DNA of 55,905 nucleotides, taken from an uncultured Acetatifactor sp. (GTDB lineage Bacteria > Bacillota > Clostridia > Lachnospirales > Lachnospiraceae). Made by a program: the position numbers and the translations under genes. The number at the start of each line of letters is the position of its first letter. The stretch's first letter is position 1. Under the pieces are notes generated by a model, which was not told the DNA's origin, ran no database searches, and saw only the letters and a program-made list of their open reading frames with translations. The stretch lies in contig CAJUFO010000024.1 of assembly GCA_910585615.1 (NCBI GenBank), positions 1-55,905 on the forward strand. Reading direction: 5' to 3'. Below, piece by piece: positions 7,826 through 16,156 of this stretch.

Positions 7826-7850
7826 AGAAAGGGAAATCTATGGCCAGAAA

Positions 7851-7892
7851 GGGGCTGTCGGGAAAGCGTCGACAGCATTTACCGACAGCCCC
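7851..7892. repeat. GGGGCTGTCGGGAAA hairpin repeat, copy 1
   Basis: GGGGCTGTCGG (7851-7861) pairs with CCGACAGCCCC (7882-7892), with an inner GCGTCGACAGC segment. The same ends recur at 21167-21265 and 23380-23417. It lies between convergent rhaM and a sulfatase gene, at the left edge of the AT-richer glycan locus. Confidence 0.65.
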
Positions 7893-7937
7893 ATCCCAGC
7901 TTTTGCTGGGCAGGCCCAAATAGCATCTGAGTCTGTT

Positions 7938-9299
7938 TTATCCCCTGAATTTCCTGACAGTCTCAGCAAAAGGATCCGCACACTCCGTCAGCATTTCCAG
8001 CAGCCTTCCGCAGAATTCCCTCACGAGCTCTGGATTCCGGGGCGCAAGGTCGTCCATCTGAAACGGATCTGCCTCGTTATCGAACAAAACGGCTTCCATC
8101 GGAAGTGCCATATCGTCTTTCTCATGATGTACCACAAAAGTATATTTGCCATCCGTAAAACCGCGGCTTCTGTATGTATGATGATAAATCGCAAAGGGAA
8201 TGTTCCCGTCCCTATTCTGTAGGATTTCCTCTCCTGCGTTCTTTCCGCGGATATCTCCCGGAATGGCCTCCTTTAATCCCATCACGGTCAGGAGGGTGGG
8301 CATCAGGTCTATGGTGGAGATCAGCATATCAGTCTCCCGCGGTAGGATTTTTCCAGGATACCGAATCAGAAGGGGAACTTGGAATGCTTCGTCATAGTAT
8401 ACATTTTTATGCATCAGGCCATGGCTGCCCATCATCTCGCCATGATCCGAGGTGTAGACTACAATCGTATCATCCCGGATCCCTTTTTCGTCAATCGCCT
8501 TCAACACGCGCCCCAGCTGTTCGTCCAAACCGGAAATGGCCGCGAAATACTGCTGCACGCTTTCTGCCGCTGTATGGTTTTCCCGCACATTCGGCCGGTT
8601 CAAAAGCTCCTCTGGGGATTTATCTTTATAAAGCTCCAGATATTTGTCCGGCACCATTTCGAAGGGCATATGGGGCGGATTATGCGCCAAAAACAGGGCA
8701 AAGGGCTTGCTGGCATCTGCATTTTGGATATACTCCACCGCAACATCCGTTTCGTGCTCCGGTGCCCACTGCTTCACATGGATGCAGTCCTTCACGTCCG
8801 CGTCCGATTCCCAGTAATGGGGCTCGAAATGGTTGTCGCAGCAGCCATAGGAATGCCAGAAGTCAAACCCATGGCGGCGCTCCCTGGGCGTATAGGCATC
8901 CCAGATTTTTCCGTCCGCGCGGCGGGGCGGCAGATACGGATAGTCCTTTTCTCTCGGATGTTCCAGGTGCCACTTCCCGATATAGCCGCACCGATACCCG
9001 TTCCTGCTCAGGATATCAGAGAGACAAAGGGCGTCCTCCCTCAGATAACAATCGGGGCTTGCGGAATTGCAGTTCGTGATCACGCCGTTTTCATACGGAT
9101 ATTTACTGGTAAACAATATGCCGCGGTAAGGGCTGCATACAGGACTGTTGCTGTAAGCCCTGTGGAATGCAAGGCTTTCGCCGGCAAGCGCGTCCATATT
9201 AGGGGTGATGACCGGATCCTCTCTCCGGAATCCCATGGCCTGTGCCCGAAATTCATCCGGCACGATAAATACCAGGTTCGGCTTTTTCTGTGATGCCAT
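7938..9299 (-). CDS. Cys-type sulfatase (family S1), cytosolic
   Basis: A 453-residue sulfatase with metal ligands in LVFIVPDEFRAQAMGF, the formylglycine motif CSPYRGILFTS near residue 54, and VYTSDHGEMMGSHGLMHK with the later Asp-His-Gly metal site. The C-terminus resembles the DUF4976-type sulfatase tail. No signal peptide is present (MASQKKPNLVF starts directly in the first strand), so it is predicted to be cytosolic. The start follows AAGGAGGAGACAGCG. It is the last gene of the minus-strand series, 56 bases downstream of another sulfatase. Substrate position is unknown; context suggests sulfated glycosaminoglycan-like oligosaccharides. Confidence 0.88.
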   Translation of the reverse strand: MASQKKPNLVFIVPDEFRAQAMGFRREDPVITPNMDALAGESLAFHRAYSNSPVCSPYRGILFTSKYPYENGVITNCNSASPDCYLREDALCLSDILSRNGYRCGYIGKWHLEHPREKDYPYLPPRRADGKIWDAYTPRERRHGFDFWHSYGCCDNHFEPHYWESDADVKDCIHVKQWAPEHETDVAVEYIQNADASKPFALFLAHNPPHMPFEMVPDKYLELYKDKSPEELLNRPNVRENHTAAESVQQYFAAISGLDEQLGRVLKAIDEKGIRDDTIVVYTSDHGEMMGSHGLMHKNVYYDEAFQVPLLIRYPGKILPRETDMLISTIDLMPTLLTVMGLKEAIPGDIRGKNAGEEILQNRDGNIPFAIYHHTYRSRGFTDGKYTFVVHHEKDDMALPMEAVLFDNEADPFQMDDLAPRNPELVREFCGRLLEMLTECADPFAETVRKFRG

Positions 9300-9355
9300 C
9301 GCTGTCTCCTCCTTTTTTGTATTCCTGACATCTGATCCGGCACCTTTTACGACGC

Positions 9356-10822
9356 TCAGTGGGGCGCAAAATAGACCAGATTCGCATCAAACGCATTTTC
9401 TTCCCCGCAGCGCCTCAGCTGACCGCTTCCGGTCACCGCATATTTTCTCCCGTCCGTTTCTTCCCGTGTGTACGTATCGAACCACTGCTCCATTCCGGCC
9501 TTCAGTTCGCGTACAAGAGCGGCATGCGCTTCCTGACCGATCAGGTTCCGTGCCTCCTCCGGATCGTCTTCCATATGATAAAGTTCATCCGGCCCATCCG
9601 GATATCGACTCACGTATTTCCAGCGTCTGGTCCGAATCATCCGTGTCTTACTGTATTCATCAAAGACGACCACCCGGTCCGGTGCCTCCTTCCGGGGTTC
9701 CCGAATCAGCTGCATCATGCTTTTTCCGGGCTGCATGGGCTCTGCTTCGAACAGGCAGCCGGCCATTTCCAGAATCGTCGGATAGAAGTCGTACTGGCAT
9801 GCCATCTGACGGCAGACGGCGCCCTTTTCTCCATCCGGCATCCGGACGATCAACGGCACTTTGATTGCAGTATCAAACATGTTCTGCGGGTATGTCCCGT
9901 TCCCCTTTCCCCAGATACCGTGATGTCCCATATTCATTCCGTTATCCGCGGTAAAGATTATAATGGTGTCTTCAAGGAGTCCCTGCCTGTCCAGCTCGTC
10001 CATGATCTTTCCGATGCCTTCATCCATTGCGCTGATGGCGGCATAATACCCCCGCAGATTCTCGGCTCTTTTCTCCGGCGTATCCCCCACCGGACAGGTT
10101 CCGACCTGATTCGGATGGACCGGCAGATTCGGCGTCGCCTGAAACGCGCAGTCCCTGTACCAATCCAGGAATCGCTTCGGATGCTGCTCCTCTTCCCATG
10201 GGCTGTGCGGTGCCGTATAATGCACGCTCAAATAAAACGGCTTTTCCTGCTGCGCGAACTCGCCTACATACTGTATGGCCTTTTCCGTGATCAGGTCTGT
10301 AATATATCGTTTCGGCGCAGAGAAAGCGCCGTTCTCACATACATCCGGATTGAAATAATGGCTACAGCCCCCTGCTCCAATCGTAAACCATTTTTCGAAG
10401 CCCCTTTTCTTTTCCGCATTATTTCCAAGGTGCCATTTTCCGCTGAGTCCACACACATATCCGTTTTCTGCCAGGACCTCCATATAGGTTTTGTGCCCTT
10501 CCAGATATTCGATTGCATGATCCCTTGTTTGGAACCGGGAATGGCCTGCCATTTCCGGATATCGATTCGTATCGATGTTCCCGCCCGCAATCCAGTCCAG
10601 CACGCCATGGCAGGACGGTGCCTTTCCGGTTACGATGGAGGCTCTCGCAGGAGAGCATACCGGAGACGCGCAGTAGAATTCATCGAACCGGACTCCGCTC
10701 TCCGCAAGCCTGTCCAGGTTCGGTGTGCGCAGGTCTTCATTTCCCGCACAGTGCATTGCCCATGCCCCCTGATCGTCTGACAGGATAAAAACAATGTTCG
10801 GCTGCTTTTTCAAGGCTCTCAT
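9356..10822 (-). CDS. Cys-type sulfatase (family S1), cytosolic
   Basis: A 488-residue sulfatase. Metal ligands are in IVFILSDDQGAW, the formylglycine motif is CSPARASIVTG, and FTADNGMNMGHHGIWGKGNG carries the later Asp-Asn and His residues. The TGKAPSCHGVLDW segment after the motif is typical of one S1 subgroup. The start is taken as the ATG at 10822 with GGAAAGGA six bases upstream; a TTG five codons earlier is rejected because it would place the ribosome site inside the gene. The upstream sulfatase ends 11 bases before this start, implying translational coupling. No signal peptide. It differs clearly from the two neighbouring sulfatases, so these are not recent tandem duplicates. Confidence 0.88.
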   Translation of the reverse strand: MRALKKQPNIVFILSDDQGAWAMHCAGNEDLRTPNLDRLAESGVRFDEFYCASPVCSPARASIVTGKAPSCHGVLDWIAGGNIDTNRYPEMAGHSRFQTRDHAIEYLEGHKTYMEVLAENGYVCGLSGKWHLGNNAEKKRGFEKWFTIGAGGCSHYFNPDVCENGAFSAPKRYITDLITEKAIQYVGEFAQQEKPFYLSVHYTAPHSPWEEEQHPKRFLDWYRDCAFQATPNLPVHPNQVGTCPVGDTPEKRAENLRGYYAAISAMDEGIGKIMDELDRQGLLEDTIIIFTADNGMNMGHHGIWGKGNGTYPQNMFDTAIKVPLIVRMPDGEKGAVCRQMACQYDFYPTILEMAGCLFEAEPMQPGKSMMQLIREPRKEAPDRVVVFDEYSKTRMIRTRRWKYVSRYPDGPDELYHMEDDPEEARNLIGQEAHAALVRELKAGMEQWFDTYTREETDGRKYAVTGSGQLRRCGEENAFDANLVYFAPH

Positions 10823-10833
10823 ATCCTTTCCTT

Positions 10834-12147
10834 TCAATAGCTGTAATGATAATTCCCAACCTCTCCGGCAAGCTTCCTCTCAAGCTCGCTTAAGATTGGC
10901 CCATACGCTTCTTCCAGAACCAGATTCCTGCTTTCCTCCGGATCATTTTCCAAATCGAACAGCATGCATGGGATTCCTGTCTCCGCATCCGCAACCAGCT
11001 TATACCGCTCGCTTCGCACTAGATACCATGGCTTAGCCGTCATGTGGTTTTCCGCAAAAACCGGTACATGATCGATTTCCTTTCCTGTAATCAGTCCGAT
11101 CAGACTTTCTCCCGGTAGCTTCTTTTTGCTTTTCCCACCCGCAAGCTCCATGCATGTCGGATAGAAATCTACCGTGGAAACCGGAACGGAGACCACCTTT
11201 TTCTGATGCAGCCACGGAATTTTGATAATCAGCGGTACCCCGCAGGACCGTTCATAGGGGAGGCACTTATTTTTCATGCCATGGCTTCCCTGCATATCGC
11301 CGTGATCCGATGAAAAAAGCACTGCCGTCCGGTTGGCGATTCCAAGCCGCTCCAGCTCCTCCGTAATCCGTCCCACACCGGCATCCATCTGTGACACCAT
11401 CGCATAGTACAGCTGCAGATACTTTTGCATATTTCCGCCGTACCTGACAAAATCCGGACACCTTTCAAACGGGCGCTGACTGTAAGGAGAATAAGTCGGC
11501 GTATACGGATCGACCGGCTCATATTGCTCCGGCAAAGGAATTTCCTGCCCCTCATAGAGCTGTTCGAAATGTAATGAAGGCTGCTCCGGATAATGGGGTG
11601 CCTGAAAAAAGATAGTCTGCAGAAATGGCCTGCCCATTTTGGCAAGCTCCCGCAGCCGTTCGATCCCAAGCCGGGCGGTTGCATCCGTCCGATGCTCCTT
11701 CTGTAAATGCTCCCTTCCCTGCTCATCATAAAAGCAGACCTGATCCCAAAAACCATTATAACACTGATAGCCAATAAAATGTTGATGTCCTGCCCAATAT
11801 TTTTCCGGAACAGGGCCATTACCGTCCCCTCCCAGATGCAATTTCCCCACAAATCCGGTTTCATATCCAAGCCGTGCAAGCTCCTTCGGAAAAGTTTCCT
11901 CTTCCACACTTAGGGCTTCCCCGTTCCTTTGTACCCCACAGTCCTTGCTGTAGCAGCCGGAATACAAAATGCCCCTATACGGCCCGCAGACTGGATTGTT
12001 TGAATAGGCATTGGTAAATAATGTCCCCTGCTGTGCCAGCCGGTCCAAATGCGGCGTCCTGACAAAGGGAGATATCGCTCCAAGAGCATACTTGTGCATC
12101 TGGTCGGCCATGATTAGCAGTATATTCGGCTTCTGTCCTTTTTTCAT
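10834..12147 (-). CDS. Cys-type sulfatase (family S1), cytosolic
   Basis: A 437-residue sulfatase. Visible are ILLIMADQMHKYALG with the first metal Asp, the formylglycine motif CGPYRGILYSG, HLGGDGNGPVPEKYW, and LFSSDHGDMQGSHGMKNK with the second metal site. It starts MKKGQKPNILL without a signal peptide, so the product should be cytosolic. A GGAGAGAG ribosome site precedes the ATG. It lies 82 bases downstream of the second permease gene and is the first of three consecutive sulfatase genes in the transport operon, tying desulfation to uptake. Specificity is unknown. Confidence 0.88.
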   Translation of the reverse strand: MKKGQKPNILLIMADQMHKYALGAISPFVRTPHLDRLAQQGTLFTNAYSNNPVCGPYRGILYSGCYSKDCGVQRNGEALSVEEETFPKELARLGYETGFVGKLHLGGDGNGPVPEKYWAGHQHFIGYQCYNGFWDQVCFYDEQGREHLQKEHRTDATARLGIERLRELAKMGRPFLQTIFFQAPHYPEQPSLHFEQLYEGQEIPLPEQYEPVDPYTPTYSPYSQRPFERCPDFVRYGGNMQKYLQLYYAMVSQMDAGVGRITEELERLGIANRTAVLFSSDHGDMQGSHGMKNKCLPYERSCGVPLIIKIPWLHQKKVVSVPVSTVDFYPTCMELAGGKSKKKLPGESLIGLITGKEIDHVPVFAENHMTAKPWYLVRSERYKLVADAETGIPCMLFDLENDPEESRNLVLEEAYGPILSELERKLAGEVGNYHYSY

Positions 12148-12229
12148 AAACTCTCTCCATGGGCTCTTTGGTTCCCGTTACAGACAAGAGCTGCGAAAGC
12201 ATACTCCGCAGCTTTTGCCTGGGGATTTC

Positions 12230-13129
12230 TCATCCCTTTACGGAACCGATCATAACACCCTTTACAAAGTACTTCTGTACAAAAGGGTACATGACTAATA
12301 CTGGCAGAGAAGAAATAATGATTACGCCATATTTTATTGTACGGGCGATAAGCTTCATATGCTCCAGCGTCTCCGGATCGAGACCTTCCGGATCTACAGA
12401 CTGGCCCGTAATAAGAATGTCTCTCAGGATTAGCTGTAATGGATACAGCTCTGCCTTCGTCACATAGATCAGCCCATTAAAGAAGGAGTTCCAGTGGCCG
12501 ACTGCATAATACAGGATCATGATTGCAATGATTGCTTTAGACAGCGGAATCACTACAAAAATGAAATACTGGAAGATGCCGCAGCCATCGATTTCTGCTG
12601 CTTCCTGCAGCTCCATCGGCAAAGTGTTCAGAAAGAATGTACGGGTCAGAATCAGGTTGAATACCGAAAAGGATCCCAGGATCATCAGGACATACGGCGT
12701 ATCTACCAGCCTCAGGCCTTTTACCACCAGATAGGTAGGGATTAGGCCGCCGCCGAAATACTGCGTGATGATCAGCATCTTCATGATTAGGTTGCGTCCG
12801 GCCATATCCTTTCTGGACAATACATAGCCCGAAGGAATTGTGAGGAATAATGCAAACAATGTACCAAAAAACGTATAACGGATGGTATTGTAATATCCGG
12901 TCCAGATTCTTTTGTCTCTCAGGATGTACCGATATCCGTCCAGATTGAATCCCTTGGGGAGAAACAGGACCTCTCCGGATGCTACCATATTGGGATTGCT
13001 GACTGATGCAATGACCACGAAATAGAGCGGATATAAAATTGCAAGAGTAAGCATAATCACCAGTCCGTACACGATGAACAGAAAAACCGCATCCGACGGA
13101 TTGCTTTTTATTTTTTTTGTCAGATTCAT
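12230..13129 (-). CDS. Sugar ABC permease, LplC/YtcP type
   Basis: A 299-residue inner-membrane permease of the CUT1 carbohydrate uptake class. An N-terminal membrane segment follows MNLTKKIKSNPSDAVF. The EAA loop that contacts the ATPase is ELQEAAEIDGCGIFQYFIFVVIP (near residue 185), and the C-terminus ends in PFVQKYFVKGVMIGSVKG, characteristic of LplC homologs. The ribosome site is AAGGAGAAAAGAGC. It lies 12 bases after the partner permease. No ATPase gene accompanies the set, so a shared MsmX-type ATPase encoded elsewhere is expected. Confidence 0.92.
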   Translation of the reverse strand: MNLTKKIKSNPSDAVFLFIVYGLVIMLTLAILYPLYFVVIASVSNPNMVASGEVLFLPKGFNLDGYRYILRDKRIWTGYYNTIRYTFFGTLFALFLTIPSGYVLSRKDMAGRNLIMKMLIITQYFGGGLIPTYLVVKGLRLVDTPYVLMILGSFSVFNLILTRTFFLNTLPMELQEAAEIDGCGIFQYFIFVVIPLSKAIIAIMILYYAVGHWNSFFNGLIYVTKAELYPLQLILRDILITGQSVDPEGLDPETLEHMKLIARTIKYGVIIISSLPVLVMYPFVQKYFVKGVMIGSVKG

Positions 13130-13141
13130 GCTCTTTTCTCC

Positions 13142-14107
13142 TTACCACAGACTTACATCCGCTACTTTTTTCGCGATTTTATTTACTGCCAGCAATAAAG
13201 TCAGGTTAATGATATTGTTGAACAGGCCGATTGCGGCGGAATAACTGAACTGCCCTCCCTGGATACCGATTTTATATGTATAGGTGGAAATGATTTCGGA
13301 GTAAGTCAGGTTCACATTGTTCTGTAGCAGGAAGGCTTTCTCGAAACCGACGCTCATGATTTCCCCGGTCCTCATGATCAGCATGATGACCATCGTAGGT
13401 ATGATTGCCGGAAAGTCGATGTGGCAGAGCCTCTGGAACATGCTTGCACCGTCTACCTTTGCCGCTTCATGCAGTTCCTGTCCTACTGAGGTCAGCACAG
13501 AAATATACATGATGGAACCCCAGCCCAGATTCTGCAGCACGCCGGACCACACATAAATATGGCGCCATTTTTTCGGGTCAGACATAAATCCCGCCGGTTC
13601 GAGCCCAAACAGCATCAAAAGCTGATTGATAATTCCGTCATTTGCGAGAAAAATCATGATCATGCCGCAGTATACCACCATGGAAATGAAGTGTGGCGCG
13701 TATGTGACCATCTGCGAGAACTTCTTAAATTTTCCATTGGTTACATAGTTCAAAATCAGCGCGAACAGAATCGGTAGCGGGAACCCGGCAATCAGCGAAT
13801 ATAAGCTGACTGCCAGTGTGTTCCACAATAGAGTTCCGAACTGATATGATTCGAAAAAGGTTTTGAAATGCTTCAATCCTACCCAGGCGCTTCCCCAGAT
13901 TCCGTCTGCTGCCCTGAAATCCTTGAACGCTAGCTGAATGCCGTACATCGGCACATAGCTGAACAGAATGACATAAAGAAGCATGGGAAGCACAAACAGA
14001 TAGCAGACCCAGTTTTTTTTCAACATGCTAAGGCTGTTCCATTTTTTTGTTTTTCCCGTTGTCCGGGCAATCCTGTCTTTTTGTTTCTCCCTCATACGCT
14101 GTTCCAT
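13142..14107 (-). CDS. Sugar ABC permease, LplB type
   Basis: A 321-residue CUT1 permease with LplB hallmarks: SYVPMYGIQLAFKDFRAADGIWGSAWVGLKHF after the first membrane segment, and an EAA loop in ELHEAAKVDGASMFQRLCHIDFPAI. It forms a heterodimer with the downstream permease in the membrane and receives ligand from the upstream lipoprotein. The ATG at 14105-14107 begins one base after the TAG of the binding-protein gene, so translation is probably coupled; an ATG four codons later is an alternative start. The basic N-terminal tail is about 30 residues. Confidence 0.92.
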   Translation of the reverse strand: MEQRMREKQKDRIARTTGKTKKWNSLSMLKKNWVCYLFVLPMLLYVILFSYVPMYGIQLAFKDFRAADGIWGSAWVGLKHFKTFFESYQFGTLLWNTLAVSLYSLIAGFPLPILFALILNYVTNGKFKKFSQMVTYAPHFISMVVYCGMIMIFLANDGIINQLLMLFGLEPAGFMSDPKKWRHIYVWSGVLQNLGWGSIMYISVLTSVGQELHEAAKVDGASMFQRLCHIDFPAIIPTMVIMLIMRTGEIMSVGFEKAFLLQNNVNLTYSEIISTYTYKIGIQGGQFSYSAAIGLFNNIINLTLLLAVNKIAKKVADVSLW

Positions 14108-14108
14108 C

Positions 14109-15842
14109 CTAACGACTGAAGTAATCGTCTACATAATCCTGACAAAGCTGTTTATATTCGTCACATTTCAGGTCCACCAGTGTCTTTAGATGCGCTTCCC
14201 ACTTCCCTTCGTCAATGCCGTTGATGATGGAATCCGCCACAAACTTCTTCAGATAGGTGTCGATATCCGTCCTTAAAATAACCCTTCTTTCCTCATTGGA
14301 AGGATCGGAAGACATACCAGAGGGAAGTCCGAAAACGGCCTTGGGAAGCATTTCGTCCAGCGCATCTTTGCGGTAATTGGGGACAGGAGTTGCCGGATCG
14401 TTTACCATAACGGTTTCATAGCTCTGTCTCCAGAGAGAAGGGGTCGATCCGGAAAAGCTCTCCGCATTCCTGTACTCACCGGCGTTGGTGTAGCCGCCTG
14501 CCGCCGTCAGGTCCTCACCGGACATCAAGATCCACTGATATGTGCCGTCCTCCAGCTTTTTCCATCTCACATCCTCCGCGCCGCGTCCCCAGAGCAGGGC
14601 TTCCTCCACAGAGGAGTTGATGTAATCATACCACCTCACCAGCGCCTCCGGATTCTCACATGCAGTCGTGATTACGAAATTATCGCCGGGATACGCATTG
14701 TTCTGACAGGTCATCTGTGTGCCGTCCGGACCTTTTAACAGCGGAAGAGGCACATATCTGTCTGTATCGGAGGAGCCGTCGCCGTTATCCACGCCGCAGT
14801 TTCCGCCGGAATAATTGATATGCATACCGATTATGTCCCCGGTGGAGCCCTTTGCGTCGTACTGTTCCTGGCTCATCGTGAATACATCCTTATCGATTAG
14901 CCCTTCGTTATACAGATCATTTAGGTATACCAGGCATTCATAGTACCCCTTTTCCTCCGGGCTGAACACTACCGTATTGTCATCCTTTAAGAAGACATGG
15001 CCGGAATTCTCTACCACGCCCCAGGGGCCAAAGAAATCCTCGATTGCGTTTCCCCATCCCCACACGTTCATAAAGGTAAACGGAATCTCATCTTTCTGGC
15101 CGTTCCCATTGGGATCCTGATCGCGGAAGGCGATTAATACCTCCTTCAGCTCTTCCGGAGTCTGAGGCATTTCCAGATTCAGCTTCTTTAACCAGTCTCT
15201 GTTGATCCAGCACAGAGAATCGATCGAATTGGAATAAGACTCATCGCCGATAGGCATGCAGCGAATCTTCCCATCGGGCGCAATCAGGCTGTTCGGATAA
15301 TCGTCCCTGGTATCAAAAAAAGCGTTGACATTGGGAGCGTAGGTTTCCATATAGTCATCCCACGCGAGCAGCTGCTCATAATATTTGGACACGTCTACGC
15401 CGCCGCATATGGCATCCGGCAGACTGTCTGTGCTGAATAAGATGTTGATCTTCTCTGACCATCCGGACTTGGGAATCTCGACCCATTCGATATGGATGCC
15501 GGTTTCTTCCTCCGTCCTCTTTACGCACTCCCGCTCCGCGGCCGCCTTCAATTCGCTGGTCTGCGGCACTGCGATGGTAAAGGTAACCGGCTCGTTCACG
15601 ATTGGCAGCCCCTCGGCGTTTACCATGCCATCGGATCCTTCCTGCGTATCGTCCTCTGCAGCGCTTTCCTGTGTGCTGGCATCTTCCTTATCTGTGCCTT
15701 CGCTGGCGCTGCCGGCATCGCTGGCGCTTTCTGCGCTGCTGGTGCCGCTGTCGGCGTTGCTTCCGCAGCCGGTCAGAGAACCGGCCAGCATTGCTGCCGA
15801 TAACAATAGCGCCACGGCTTTTGCGATATCTTTTCTTTTCAT
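14109..15842 (-). CDS. Extracellular sugar-binding lipoprotein
   Basis: A 577-residue family 1 extracellular solute-binding protein of the LplA type. The signal peptide (MKRKDIAKAVALLLSAAML) ends in the lipobox LTGC, so the mature protein is anchored at Cys26 of the outer membrane face. A Ser/Ala/Asp/Glu-rich linker of about 40 residues follows, then the two-lobed binding domain. The start at 15842 has an ideal AGGAGGAT site; the longer upstream frame has none. At about 550 residues the mature protein is longer than simple sugar binders, as expected for oligosaccharide ligands. Context suggests sulfated oligosaccharides. Its promoter region carries repeated ATTCAAC boxes. Confidence 0.9.
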   Translation of the reverse strand: MKRKDIAKAVALLLSAAMLAGSLTGCGSNADSGTSSAESASDAGSASEGTDKEDASTQESAAEDDTQEGSDGMVNAEGLPIVNEPVTFTIAVPQTSELKAAAERECVKRTEEETGIHIEWVEIPKSGWSEKINILFSTDSLPDAICGGVDVSKYYEQLLAWDDYMETYAPNVNAFFDTRDDYPNSLIAPDGKIRCMPIGDESYSNSIDSLCWINRDWLKKLNLEMPQTPEELKEVLIAFRDQDPNGNGQKDEIPFTFMNVWGWGNAIEDFFGPWGVVENSGHVFLKDDNTVVFSPEEKGYYECLVYLNDLYNEGLIDKDVFTMSQEQYDAKGSTGDIIGMHINYSGGNCGVDNGDGSSDTDRYVPLPLLKGPDGTQMTCQNNAYPGDNFVITTACENPEALVRWYDYINSSVEEALLWGRGAEDVRWKKLEDGTYQWILMSGEDLTAAGGYTNAGEYRNAESFSGSTPSLWRQSYETVMVNDPATPVPNYRKDALDEMLPKAVFGLPSGMSSDPSNEERRVILRTDIDTYLKKFVADSIINGIDEGKWEAHLKTLVDLKCDEYKQLCQDYVDDYFSR

Positions 15843-15947
15843 ATGACATCCTCCTGTTTGTGATATTTTGCCCCTCCCGCTCCTCTGGGACGGAGCTTTG
15901 TGGGATGAATACAGAATATCCCTCAATCTCTCTATTGTCCACCGTCC

Positions 15948-16070
15948 TTTGTTGAATATTTTATGCAATTTGTCCATTTTATCACGTTTTTTGGATGTGC
16001 AATTCAACAAATAGAGACCGTTTGTACACGGATTTTTCATAAAATTCAACAGCGTAAGACAAAATTCAAC
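15948..16070 (-). promoter_or_regulatory. ATTCAAC box array upstream of binding-protein gene
   Basis: The motif A(A/T)TCAAC(A) recurs at 16001-16010, 16041-16050 and 16061-16070, with the inverted form TTTGTTGAAT at 15948-15957. The two distal copies are 20 bases apart and the next about 42 bases away, near whole helical turns. Read on the minus strand, the proximal copy overlaps a would-be -35, and TAAAAT (15976-15981) is a -10 with a poor spacer, as in activator-dependent promoters. The adjacent AraC-type regulator is the obvious candidate ligand. Confidence 0.6.
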
Positions 16071-16106
16071 AAGAATACCCCATTCCCTTCTAAAGAAGCA
16101 CGCAAA

Positions 16107-16156
16107 AATCCCTCCGACAAATGCAGCTGTTCCATTTTTTGTCGGAGGGATTTTCT
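16107..16156. terminator. Strong bidirectional terminator after AraC gene
   Basis: AAAATCCCTCCGACAAA pairs with TTTGTCGGAGGGATTTT over about 16 bases around a short loop, with A-rich and T-rich flanks on both sides. It starts at the stop codon of the AraC-type gene and separates it from the binding-protein gene, making the latter a distinct transcription unit. Confidence 0.8.

Noticed and set aside
9359..10780. 473-residue plus-strand frame over a sulfatase gene
   Set aside because: Exact antisense shadow of the sulfatase; the sulfatase has catalytic motifs and a ribosome site.
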